NCBI RefSeq assembly: GCF_905372525.1
Contig: NZ_CAJPPN010000024.1
Location: 1 to 37,060 of the forward strand
Direction: 5' to 3'
Length of the DNA stretch: 37,060 nucleotides
DNA from: an uncultured Porphyromonas sp.
GTDB taxonomy: Bacteria > Bacteroidota > Bacteroidia > Bacteroidales > Porphyromonadaceae
How positions within the stretch are numbered: position 1 is the stretch's first letter; each line of letters opens with the position of its first letter. Below the pieces are notes generated by a model that saw nothing but the letters and a program-made list of their open reading frames with translations, ran no database searches and was not told the origin of the DNA. Of this stretch, positions 1-7,824 are shown in pieces. Position numbers and translations under genes: made by a program.

Positions 1-603
1 CTCATCCGAGGCACGCCCCTTTACTCCCTACTTTTACCCTCCCCCACCCTCTTCACTCCCTCTACTCTATACATTATGGAGTAGAGGAAGTGCTTCTCTA
101 CCCCTATTTAGAAGGGAGGATAGGTAGTGGACATCAGGTGGGTATCCTAGGGATAACCCCACTAGTCACCCACATCGACTATCCACCCCCTACCCCTCTG
201 ATGGGAGCGACGCTGGGAGGATGTAGATAACCCCAAGAGTTATCCCTCCTTCATACACACGTTAAAAAGTATTCGCAGTGTAAAGAGGATAGCCAATGCG
301 TGGACAAAAAGTGATCGCGTCATTGAGACCTCTATCCATGAGTCATTTACCCCTGTGTATTGTATGTGAATAAGCGGGGACAAGGGGGAGGGATAAGGTC
401 GTGTATTACATTTTCTCCCCCACGGACACTTAGCTCCCTTACCCACCAATCCACCGCCTATAACAACAACAGGAGATAAAGAGAGAATATATATTTATCC
501 TTTATTTAACCACTAATACTAAGGTGGGTGGATAAGCCCACCTCTGCCCCGACGTAGACGGGATCGACCGGGGCGAAGTGAGGGCGGGGCAGAGGCGTCC
601 CTG
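1..603. other. Left-flank intergenic region, no supported gene
   Basis: I see no credible coding sequence here. Short open frames lack family features and are rich in low-complexity Pro/Ser/Arg. The region contains several small inverted repeats: GAGTAGAGG arms at 59-67 and 79-87 with an 11-nt loop, GATAAC/GTTATC at 226-231 and 239-244, AGGTGGG/CCCACCT at 522-528 and 537-543, and a larger one, CCTCTGCCCC at 541-550 with its complement at 586-595. None is followed by a clear T-run. An AT-rich patch lies at about 460-520. The stretch ends at the presumed target-site duplication of MITE copy A (604-613). Confidence 0.6.
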
Positions 604-613
604 ACCGATCTAT

Positions 614-938
614 CAGGGCTGATGCATGAAATCACTATAGTGCAAGGTCGTGAAGGAGTATACGCCGAAGATAGAAGTATCTATGTCCTAAGTGTAGAGA
701 TCCCCAGCGAATACCTCCTACCTAGGAGGAATGAGTATACACGTGTGTACACAACTGTATACACGCGTGTACACAAGTGCGCTCTAAGTATCTCCTCTGT
801 AGAGCTCGCTTGTGTGTCTGTCTCTTGGGCATAATGCCTAGGATCCTTAGTGATGGGCTAAGGCTCCCTGGGATGTGATATAATCCCCCCGAAGATCCAA
901 AGCCAGGAGTGTGCGAGCGAGATCATGTGTCGGCCCTG
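614..938 (+). mobile_element. MITE-like element, copy A
   Basis: One of three near full-length copies in the window (with 14986-15337 and 22578-22927, which lie in the opposite orientation). The ends are imperfect 16-bp inverted repeats: CAGGGCTGATGCATGA at 614-629 and, read on the minus strand from 938, CAGGGCCGACACATGA (13/16 matches). It is flanked by the 10-bp direct repeat ACCGATCTAT at 604-613 and 939-948; the match extends to 15 bp if the adjacent CCCTG is counted. The interior holds two 22-bp units of the GTATACACGYGTGTACAC type at about 738-781, one fewer than the other copies. A 70-codon open frame (622-834) is not intact in copy C, so the element is probably non-coding. Mobilisation in trans is an inference; no transposase is present in the window. 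Confidence 0.75.
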
Positions 939-979
939 ACCGATCTATAGGCTAGGGGCGGTCTCTAGGCTAAAACTAT

Positions 980-987
980 TATCTTTG
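980..987 (+). promoter_or_regulatory. Bacteroidota-type promoter -7 box for the ROK glucokinase
   Basis: TATCTTTG matches the Bacteroidota -7 consensus TAnnTTTG, 43 bp before the glk ATG. It would start transcription near 994 and give a leader of about 37 nt. No clear TTG box is seen about 19 bp upstream. The box lies 41 bp outside the end of MITE copy A, so the element sits just upstream of this promoter. Confidence 0.55.
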
Positions 988-1030
988 CTCATGATACATC
1001 GCTATTCGCGTATTATATACAGACGTAACA

Positions 1031-1993
1031 ATGGAAAAGCCCTATGTAATAGGTGTAGACCTCGGAGGTACTAACACCGTCTTCGGCGTCGTGGACGCCC
1101 GTGGTAATGTCGTCGTGAGTGCCTCGATCAAGACCGGTACGCACAACGATATTGAGCTCTATCTAAATGACCTCGTCGGGGGCATCAATATGCTCATCGA
1201 TCAGGTAGGTGGCAAGGACAAGATACGTGGCATCGGCGTAGGCGCCCCTAATGGGAACTACTTCAGTGGCTCGATCGAGTTCGCTCCTAACCTCCCCTGG
1301 AAGGGCAAGATCCCCTTGGCACAGATGATACAGGATCGCATAGGGATCGGCGTCGTACTGACGAACGATGCCAATGCCGCTGCTATCGGTGAGATGACCT
1401 ATGGTGCAGCTCGCGGGATGAAGGACTTCATCGTCATCACCCTCGGTACTGGGGTCGGTAGTGGGATCGTCGTAGGCGGACAGCTCGTCTATGGGCACGA
1501 CGGCTTCGCTGGTGAGCTCGGGCACATGATCGTCCGCCGTAACGGACGTATGTGTGGCTGTGGACGTCAGGGCTGTCTGGAGACCTATACCTCTGCTACG
1601 GGGGTTGCCCGTACGGCACGTGAGTACCTCACCATCCGCTCGGATGAGAGCAAGCTCCGTCTACTAGACATCGATAGCATCACCTCCAAGGACGTCTTCG
1701 ACGCTGCTGTAGCCGGTGACCAGCTCGCTCTGGAGATCTTCGAGAGCACAGGAGCTATCCTCGGTGAGGCGTGTGCGGACTTCGTCACCTTCTCCTCTCC
1801 TGAGGCAATCATCTTCTTCGGTGGTCTGACCAAGTCCGGCGACCTACTGATGAACCCTATCCGTCACCACATGGAGAAGAACCTACTGGCGATCTACAAG
1901 GGGAAGACCAAGCTCCTACTCTCACAGCTCAAGGAGAGCGATGCTGCCGTGCTCGGTGCTAGCGCCCTCGGCTGGGAAGCTAAGGAGCTCTAA
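1031..1993 (+). CDS. glk: ROK-family glucokinase (sugar kinase)
   Basis: 320 aa, the usual length of bacterial ROK sugar kinases. Expected reaction: ATP-dependent phosphorylation of glucose (or N-acetylglucosamine-type sugars) in the cytosol, feeding glycolysis. Seen: the N-terminal phosphate-binding DLGGTN at residues 10-15, catalytic Asp113 in TNDANAAA, the second ATP-binding stretch LGTGVGSG near 138-145, His165 in GELGH, and the ROK zinc motif CGCGRQGC with Cys175, Cys177 and Cys182. All catalytic and zinc residues are present, unlike the second ROK gene at 25653, which is a regulator. The ATG lies shortly after a TATCTTTG promoter. The gene is followed by a strong hairpin terminator, so it is probably monocistronic. 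Exact sugar preference cannot be told from sequence; a RokA-like broad hexokinase is equally possible. Confidence 0.88.
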   Translation: MEKPYVIGVDLGGTNTVFGVVDARGNVVVSASIKTGTHNDIELYLNDLVGGINMLIDQVGGKDKIRGIGVGAPNGNYFSGSIEFAPNLPWKGKIPLAQMIQDRIGIGVVLTNDANAAAIGEMTYGAARGMKDFIVITLGTGVGSGIVVGGQLVYGHDGFAGELGHMIVRRNGRMCGCGRQGCLETYTSATGVARTAREYLTIRSDESKLRLLDIDSITSKDVFDAAVAGDQLALEIFESTGAILGEACADFVTFSSPEAIIFFGGLTKSGDLLMNPIRHHMEKNLLAIYKGKTKLLLSQLKESDAAVLGASALGWEAKEL

Positions 1994-2016
1994 GGGGCAC
2001 GATACGACTATATACA

Positions 2017-2073
2017 GCGCAGAGCCAGCTCAGGGATCACTAGAGATAGGTATCGCCTCTGCTGGCTCTGCGC
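2017..2073 (+). terminator. Rho-independent terminator after glk
   Basis: A 13-bp perfect stem (GCGCAGAGCCAGC at 2017-2029, complement at 2061-2073) with a 31-nt loop, followed by CGTCCTTTCTT. It ends 24 bp before the Nudix start, so the following gene needs its own promoter or read-through; I did not find a convincing promoter for it. Confidence 0.7.
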
Positions 2074-2097
2074 CGTCCTTTCTTCACCATACGAGCT

Positions 2098-2640
2098 ATG
2101 ATCCAGCATCCATTATCTTCGTTTCACTACTGTCCTCGTTGTGGACAGACGGGGCTCGAGCATGTGCACGGCAGGGCGATCCACTGCCCACACTGTGCCC
2201 TGACCTACTTCCACAACGTCGCCTCGGCCGTCGCCTGCTTCGTGCGAGATGATGCAGGGCGTCTGCTCTGTGTACGCCGTGGTAGAGAGCCAGCCAAGGG
2301 TACACTAGACCTACCCGGGGGCTTTGTAGACCCCGAGGAGAGTGTCGAGGAGGCCGTACGTCGGGAGCTACTCGAGGAGACAGGGCTCACGGCGGGTTGT
2401 GTACGCTACCTCTTCTCTATCCCCAATATCTACCCCTACTCGGGGCTCGATGTGTACACGGCCGATACGTTTTGGCTCGTACGTGTCCCGACCTTTGAGG
2501 GGGCTGAGGCTCGTGATGATGCTGCCGAGCTCGTCATCGTAGAGCCTAGGGAGCTGGAGGTACGACACTTCGGGCTGACCTCAGTGCGCTCCTCCATCAA
2601 GCGACTCCTAGGGGATCTCTCCCTACTGGAGGGGAAATAG
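2098..2640 (+). CDS. Nudix hydrolase with N-terminal zinc ribbon
   Basis: 180 aa. The N-terminus is a four-cysteine zinc ribbon: Cys12-x2-Cys15 and Cys30-x2-Cys33. The Nudix box spans residues 75-97 and fits the consensus G-x5-E-x7-REUxEExGU exactly (GFVDPEE, then RRELLEETGL), so the Mg-binding glutamates are intact. This layout resembles the NudC-like and ADP-ribose/NADH pyrophosphatase-like Nudix proteins of Bacteroidota, which hydrolyse nucleoside diphosphates linked to another group; the actual substrate is not evident. It is the first gene of a tight run with the transporter at 2662 and lacZ at 3566 (gaps of 21 and 10 bp), suggesting co-transcription, although no functional link is obvious. 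Confidence 0.88.
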   Translation: MIQHPLSSFHYCPRCGQTGLEHVHGRAIHCPHCALTYFHNVASAVACFVRDDAGRLLCVRRGREPAKGTLDLPGGFVDPEESVEEAVRRELLEETGLTAGCVRYLFSIPNIYPYSGLDVYTADTFWLVRVPTFEGAEARDDAAELVIVEPRELEVRHFGLTSVRSSIKRLLGDLSLLEGK

Positions 2641-2661
2641 TCACAGCGGGAGGAACGAGCC

Positions 2662-3555
2662 TTGGATCTCTCTCGACTGAAGGGCTATGCTCCGCTGTGC
2701 TTCATCACAGCGGGCGTACTGCTGTGGCGTGTGACCTCGCCCTATGCCGCCGTCCTACCATGGATCATCGCCTCGATGCTCTTCTTTGCGGTGGTGAATA
2801 TGCGCCCGAGGAATATTCGTCCCCGCCCCCAGCACCTACTCCTCCTACTCCTCCAGCTCTCTATCGGCGGGGGACTCTATCTCTTACTTTCGCTCTGGAA
2901 TAGGGATGTGGCATGTAGCCTCTTCATGTGCTTCCTAGCCCCAGCGGCTACCGCCGCTGGAGCTATGACGAGCCTGATGGGGGGAGATGTGGGCTTTGCT
3001 ACGGGCTATACGATCGTGACCCATGCGGTCATCTGCGTCCTAGCCCCTCTGCTCCTGCCTCTGATCGGTGGAGGGGAGGGGGTGGACTTCTGGTCTCTCT
3101 CGGCAGATATTGCCCTCCTGGTCTCTCGGATGGTCGTCCTACCGATCCTGCTGGCGTGGACAGTACGTCTCGTGATGCTCCGCTTCGGCAGAGAGCCTCG
3201 TCCACACCGTCGGCTCACCTACTGGCTCTGGCTCTCCACACTGATCTTTATCCTAGGCCGTGCTGTACACTTCGTCTCTGAGGAGGGAGGGGGGAGCATA
3301 CCCTTGCTCCTAGCCTCCTTTGGGGTAGGGCTCGTGGCCTGCTTCATCCAGTTCAACCTAGGGCGGGTGCTTGCCCCGAGGCTCGGGATCGAGTTGAGAG
3401 CTTGTCGGCAAGCCCTCGGCCAGAAGAATACAGCCCTCGTGCTGTGGCTGTGTATCTCCTTTCTCCATCCCCTCGTAGCACCAGGGATCGCAGGCTATAT
3501 CGCCTGGCAGAATTTCTTCCTCACCTATTATATGCGCAAGGCGCACAAGAACTAA
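2662..3555 (+). CDS. Bile acid:sodium symporter (BASS/SBF)-like membrane transporter
   Basis: 297 aa, strongly hydrophobic with about 8-10 predicted membrane segments. The central stretch FLAPAATAAGAMTSLMGG followed by a GYTIVTHAV segment is typical of the SBF/BASS fold (bile acid:Na+ symporter and arsenite ACR3-type carriers), so I infer a secondary transporter of an organic anion in the inner membrane. The start is TTG at 2662. It is supported by an unusually good Shine-Dalgarno (GGGAGGA, 2648-2654) eight bases upstream and by the lack of an ATG before the first membrane helix; the next Met would cut into the transmembrane region. It lies 10 bp before lacZ and 21 bp after the Nudix gene. 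The substrate is unknown. Confidence 0.75.
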   Translation: MDLSRLKGYAPLCFITAGVLLWRVTSPYAAVLPWIIASMLFFAVVNMRPRNIRPRPQHLLLLLLQLSIGGGLYLLLSLWNRDVACSLFMCFLAPAATAAGAMTSLMGGDVGFATGYTIVTHAVICVLAPLLLPLIGGGEGVDFWSLSADIALLVSRMVVLPILLAWTVRLVMLRFGREPRPHRRLTYWLWLSTLIFILGRAVHFVSEEGGGSIPLLLASFGVGLVACFIQFNLGRVLAPRLGIELRACRQALGQKNTALVLWLCISFLHPLVAPGIAGYIAWQNFFLTYYMRKAHKN

Positions 3556-3565
3556 CAGCAATGAC

Positions 3566-6500
3566 ATGAAGCGCACATTTACGCTCCTACTCCTACTCAC
3601 TCAGGGGCTTACCGCCCTAGCACAGACCCGAGGCCAAGAGCCTTGGCTTGACCCCGAGGTCAATGCGATCCATCGTCTACCGACACATACGAGCTTCTTT
3701 GCCTTCCGCTCGGACGAGCAGACCAGAGACAAGTATGCGAGCCAGCACTTCCTCTCCCTGAATGGCCTATGGCGCTTCCACTGGGTGCGCCATGCCGATG
3801 AGCGCCCTCGGGACTTCGGGAGCCTCAGCCTCAACGACAAGGGCTGGGGCTCGATGCCCGTACCGGGTATATGGGAGGTCAATGGCTACGGAGACCCTCT
3901 GTACAGCAATGCGATCTATCCATGGCACAACCAATTCAAGAATAACCCTCCCCTCGTCCCCATCCGAGAGAACCACGTGGGGAGCTACCGCCGGAGTATC
4001 CATATCCCTGCCTCATGGCGAGGCAAGCGGGTCATCGCACACTTCGGCTCTGTGACCTCCAATATCGACCTATGGGTCAATGGACGTCCCGTGGGCTACA
4101 GCGAGGACAGCAAGGTGGAGGCAGAGTTTGACCTCACGCCCTATATCAAGTATGGGCAGGAGAACCTCATCGCCTTCCAGAGCTTCCGCTGGTCGGATGG
4201 CTCCTATCTGGAGTGTCAGGACTTCTGGCGTCTAAGTGGAGTCGCTCGTGACTGCTACCTCTACGCTCGTGAGCCTAAGGGGATCGAGGACGTGCGCCTC
4301 TCGGCAGGTATCGAGGTACCGACCTATAGGGACGGGAAGGCCAAGGGGACGCTACAGATAGAGCTGCGCAAGAGCGAGGCGAACCTACCCGTACAGCTCA
4401 CCCTAAGGGATGCTGAGGGGCAGGTGGTGCTGGAGCAGAAGGGCTTCAGTGCAGCGAAGGGCTCCTTTGAGCTCGGGGAGGTCAAGACTTGGTCGTCAGA
4501 GATCCCCTATCTCTATACCCTAGAGCTCAGGACAGCTGGCGAGGTCATCCACCAGCGGGTAGGCTTCAGAGACGTACGTGTCTCTGGGGGACAGCTCCTA
4601 GTCAATGGTCAGCCGATCCTCATCAAGGGGGCCAATAGGCACGAGATAGACCCTGACGGAGCCTACTATGTATCCCGTGAGCGTATGCGTCAGGACATCC
4701 TGCTGATGAAGCAGCTCAACATGAATGCTGTACGCACCTGCCACTATCCCGACGACGACTATTGGTACCAGCTCTGTGATGAGTATGGACTCTATGTGGT
4801 CTCGGAGGCCAACCTAGAGTCTCACGGCATGGGCTACGGCAAGGAGTCTCTAGCGCATCGCAAGGACTTCCTACGTGCCCACCTAGAGCGTAACGAGCAT
4901 AATGTACAGCGGGGCTTCAACCATCCGAGTATCATCATCTGGTCACTCGGCAATGAGTCGGGGCATGGAGCGAACTTCCTAGCGGCCTATGCCCTGGTGA
5001 AGAAGCTTGACCCGACACGTCCTGCCCAGTATGAGCGTTCGCGTCTCGAGGCTACCGACATCTATTGCCCTATGTATCGCCAGCCTCAGGAGATCATTAA
5101 GTACCTAGAGAGCTCCCCCAAGATGCCCCTCATACAGTGCGAGTATGCGCATGCTATGGGTAATAGCGAGGGGGGCTTCGACGAGTACTGGGAGCTCATC
5201 CGTCGCTATCCGCAGTATCAGGGGGGCTTCATCTGGGACTTCGTCGATCAGGGGCTACGCTGGCGTACACGGGATGGTCATAGCTTCTATGCCTATGGTG
5301 GAGACTTCAATCGCTATGACTACTCTGACAATAACTTCCTAGACAACGGTCTGGTCAGCCCCGACCGCCAGCTCAACCCACATGCCCATGAGGTGAGCTA
5401 CGTACAGCAAAGTATCCGCCCCAGCCTAGTGGATGCACAGACGGGCAAGATCAGGCTCCACAACGAATACTTCTTCATCGACCTCAGTCGCTACGATCTA
5501 CGCTGGGAGCTCTCGGTGATGGGGCGACCCGTACAGTCGGGTACTCTTGCTCTACCCGCTATAGCAGCTCAGCAGACGGGAGAGCTCGCCCTACCCTATC
5601 GCCTACCCGAGGTCTCCAGAGAGGAGGATGTGACGCTACAGCTCTCCTTCGTCCTTCGTGAGGCCGATGGGATCCTCCCCGCAGGGACTCAGGTGGCTCA
5701 CGAGCAGCTCATCCTACAGCGTGGACAGATGCCTGCCCTAGAGCTCGGCAAGGAGAGAGCACAGTCTCCCCTACAGCTGGAGGACAACGATAGGAACTAC
5801 TATGTCGTACGGGGTACGGACTGGAGGATAGACATAGACCGTCATACGGGCTTCGTCTCCCGCTACGAGGTGGCAGGGATCAGCCTACTGGAGGAGGGGT
5901 ATCAGCTACGCCCCAACTTCTGGCGAGCTCCTACCGACAACGATATGGGGGCAGGCCTACAGCGACGCTACGAGGCCTGGCGCAAGCCCCACCTCAAGCT
6001 CACCTCCCTCAAGACCAAGGAGAGCAAGGAGGGTACACTGCAGCTACAGGCGGACTACACCCTAGAGGGTATCGGAGCTAGCCTAACCCTCCACTACACG
6101 ATCGATGCCACAGGGCATATCCTCTACGAGCAGACGATGCAGCCTGCTACGGAGGGGAAGAGCCCGAACTTCTTCCGCTTCGGCCTACGGATGGAGCTCC
6201 CCAAGGCTCTTGATGAGGTGGTATACTACGGACGAGGACCTGTAGAGAACTATCCCGACCGCAAGCTCTCCCAGCCCCTCGGGCTCTATCGTAGTAGCGT
6301 CGAGGAGCTCTTCTACTCCTACATCCGTCCACAGGAGACGGGGCTAAGGAGTGACCTCAGCTACTATCGTGTCCTTGACCGAGGGGGACGTGGGCTAGAG
6401 GTGCGCTCGGATAAGCCCTTCATGGCCTCGGCACTCAATCGCTCTCTGGAGAGCCTCGATGGCTACCCCGAGAAGACCCAGCAGCACTCGGAGCTCATCC

Positions 6501-6667
6501 CTCGCTCCCCCTTCACCCAGCTCCTCGTCGATAGTGAGCATATGGGACTAGGGTGCTACAATAGCTGGGGTGCAGTACCTCAGGCGAAGTACCTTCTCCC
6601 CACGGATCGTCCCTACACACTCCGTGTTCTCCTAAGCCCTATTATCCCCCTTCGCCCTCGCCTCTGA
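3566..6667 (+). CDS. lacZ: Secreted beta-galactosidase, glycoside hydrolase family 2
   Basis: 1033 aa, close to the length of E. coli LacZ. A signal peptide of about 20 residues (MKRTFTLLLLLTQGLTALAQ) sends it to the periplasm or surface, as is usual for Bacteroidota GH2 enzymes. The order is GH2 sugar-binding domain, Ig-like domain, TIM barrel (about residues 340-630), then a C-terminal beta-gal small-chain domain ending with the YGRGPVENY-type segment. The acid/base is Glu464 in SLGNESGHG and the nucleophile is Glu526 in IQCEYAHAMGN. NRHEIDPDGA and the AVRTCHYP segment also match the family. It hydrolyses terminal beta-galactosides from lactose-like or host glycans. It is the last gene of the 2098-6667 run and is followed by a hairpin at 6725. 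I see no defect. Confidence 0.93.
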   Translation: MKRTFTLLLLLTQGLTALAQTRGQEPWLDPEVNAIHRLPTHTSFFAFRSDEQTRDKYASQHFLSLNGLWRFHWVRHADERPRDFGSLSLNDKGWGSMPVPGIWEVNGYGDPLYSNAIYPWHNQFKNNPPLVPIRENHVGSYRRSIHIPASWRGKRVIAHFGSVTSNIDLWVNGRPVGYSEDSKVEAEFDLTPYIKYGQENLIAFQSFRWSDGSYLECQDFWRLSGVARDCYLYAREPKGIEDVRLSAGIEVPTYRDGKAKGTLQIELRKSEANLPVQLTLRDAEGQVVLEQKGFSAAKGSFELGEVKTWSSEIPYLYTLELRTAGEVIHQRVGFRDVRVSGGQLLVNGQPILIKGANRHEIDPDGAYYVSRERMRQDILLMKQLNMNAVRTCHYPDDDYWYQLCDEYGLYVVSEANLESHGMGYGKESLAHRKDFLRAHLERNEHNVQRGFNHPSIIIWSLGNESGHGANFLAAYALVKKLDPTRPAQYERSRLEATDIYCPMYRQPQEIIKYLESSPKMPLIQCEYAHAMGNSEGGFDEYWELIRRYPQYQGGFIWDFVDQGLRWRTRDGHSFYAYGGDFNRYDYSDNNFLDNGLVSPDRQLNPHAHEVSYVQQSIRPSLVDAQTGKIRLHNEYFFIDLSRYDLRWELSVMGRPVQSGTLALPAIAAQQTGELALPYRLPEVSREEDVTLQLSFVLREADGILPAGTQVAHEQLILQRGQMPALELGKERAQSPLQLEDNDRNYYVVRGTDWRIDIDRHTGFVSRYEVAGISLLEEGYQLRPNFWRAPTDNDMGAGLQRRYEAWRKPHLKLTSLKTKESKEGTLQLQADYTLEGIGASLTLHYTIDATGHILYEQTMQPATEGKSPNFFRFGLRMELPKALDEVVYYGRGPVENYPDRKLSQPLGLYRSSVEELFYSYIRPQETGLRSDLSYYRVLDRGGRGLEVRSDKPFMASALNRSLESLDGYPEKTQQHSELIPRSPFTQLLVDSEHMGLGCYNSWGAVPQAKYLLPTDRPYTLRVLLSPIIPLRPRL

Positions 6668-6724
6668 TCTCATAGGAGACAGTGTCGAGGAGCATAAAGG
6701 AGGTAGGAGCTACGTTATAGAGGT

Positions 6725-6757
6725 GAGCCCTCAGGGGATGTCGTCCCCTGAGGGCTC
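6725..6757 (+). terminator. Hairpin terminator after lacZ
   Basis: A 14-bp perfect stem (GAGCCCTCAGGGGA and its complement) with a 5-nt loop, 58 bp after the lacZ stop. There is no T-run after it, so intrinsic termination is likely but not certain. Confidence 0.5.
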
Positions 6758-6849
6758 CGTGCCTATAGCTACACCCTAGGATGGGCTATGGGTGTCGTAT
6801 GTGTGTGGAGTAGAGGAAGAGGCAAGGGGCAAGGTATGAGGGAATTCCG

Positions 6850-6857
6850 TATCTTTG
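6850..6857 (+). promoter_or_regulatory. Bacteroidota-type promoter -7 box with a long leader, upstream of the GT5-like gene
   Basis: TATCTTTG fits TAnnTTTG. Transcription would begin near 6864 and leave a leader of about 150 nt before the ATG at 7018. The leader can form a hairpin (CCCCCT at 6896-6901 with AGGGGG at 6914-6919). No known riboswitch was recognised. The rest of the 6668-7017 gap contains only the lacZ hairpin and no supported gene. Confidence 0.5.
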
Positions 6858-7017
6858 TAAAGTATAAGGTATGTGCACCCGAGAGGTTCGCCCCTCCCCC
6901 TGTAGCCCGCTGTAGGGGGCAGGTGGAGCGAGCTAGTGTGTATGGGGTCTTGACAGGGCTCTATGGCAGGTGGCTAACGGGTCTCCTAAGTGCGAACTCT
7001 CGGTAAATAATAGACGA

Positions 7018-7824
7018 ATGAAATCAAGACGTATACTGTACATCTCGCAGGAGATATTTCCCTATTTACCTGAGTCAGATGTCTCCCTAACGGCACGTCG
7101 CCTACCCCAAGTCATCCAGGAGGCGGGGAACGACATCCGTATCTTCATGCCACGCTTCGGAGTAATCAACGAACGACGAAATCAGCTACATGAAGTCATT
7201 CGCCTCTCTGGGATCAACATGATCATCAACAACAACGACCACCCCCTGATCATCAAGGTGGCCTCCCTCCCCACGGCACGCCTACAGGTGTACTTTATCG
7301 ACAACGATGACTTCTTTCGCCGTAAGAGCCTCTTTGGCTCCGAGCCCAAGGGAGAGAACGACAACGATGAGCGCTCGATCTTCTTCGTGCGGGGTGCGCT
7401 GGAGACGATCAAGAAGCTACGCTGGATCCCAGATATCATCCACTGCCACGGTACCTTCACCGCGCTGGGGATGCTCTACCTAAAGAAGTACTACAACGAA
7501 GACCCGTGTCTGAAGAAGGCCAAGCTCGTCTTCTCCCTCTACGACGAGGCTGAACCCGTCGAGATGCCCGAGCGACTCTTCGATACCCTGAAGTACGACA
7601 AGATCAAGCCCTCCGCCGTCTCCTCCATGCAGAGCAAGGTGGACTATACAGCCCTGAGCCGTCTAGCTATCCACTATGCCCACGGCATCGTCCAGGGGAG
7701 TGCCGAGCTGCGCCCTGAGCTCCTAGAGTACATCCAGGAGCGAGGAACACACTTCCTACCCTACCCTGGCAAGGAGTTTGACGCCGAGGTATACAACGAG
7801 TTCTATAAGAAGATCCTTCCATGA
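7018..7824 (+). CDS. Glycogen/starch synthase-like protein, GT5 N-terminal domain only
   Basis: 268 aa from the ATG at 7018; an in-frame GTG 48 bp upstream is less likely because the family begins with ILYISQE-like residues. The sequence matches the N-terminal Rossmann half of GlgA/GT5 (ILYISQEIFPYLPES near 6-20, RIFMPRFGVI, then DIIHCHGTFTALGM), but stops where the C-terminal nucleotide-sugar domain should begin; full GlgA is about 480 aa. The ADP-glucose-binding KTGGL motif is replaced by PESDV at residues 18-22. I recall this half-length form next to DUF4270 genes in other Bacteroidales, so it is probably a conserved non-canonical protein and not a fresh truncation. Its stop overlaps the next start (ATGA), implying translational coupling. 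Catalytic synthase activity is doubtful. Confidence 0.8.
   Translation: MKSRRILYISQEIFPYLPESDVSLTARRLPQVIQEAGNDIRIFMPRFGVINERRNQLHEVIRLSGINMIINNNDHPLIIKVASLPTARLQVYFIDNDDFFRRKSLFGSEPKGENDNDERSIFFVRGALETIKKLRWIPDIIHCHGTFTALGMLYLKKYYNEDPCLKKAKLVFSLYDEAEPVEMPERLFDTLKYDKIKPSAVSSMQSKVDYTALSRLAIHYAHGIVQGSAELRPELLEYIQERGTHFLPYPGKEFDAEVYNEFYKKILP

Noticed and set aside
240..449. 69-codon minus-strand frame in the left flank
   Set aside because: No family features, Pro/Ser-rich low-complexity start and no promoter or ribosome-binding signal.
565..575. CGACCGGGGCG shared with 23025-23035, both near MITE copies
   Set aside because: An 11-bp match in a GC-rich genome with different distances to the elements; too little to claim a repeat family.
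622..834. 70-codon open frame inside MITE copy A (and related frames at 15090-15350 and 22636-22836)
   Set aside because: The frames share a short EITIV...VYAEDRSIYVL-like segment between copies A and B but the corresponding frame in copy C hits a TAG after about 25 codons, and the rest is translated palindromic repeat. Better explained as non-coding element sequence.
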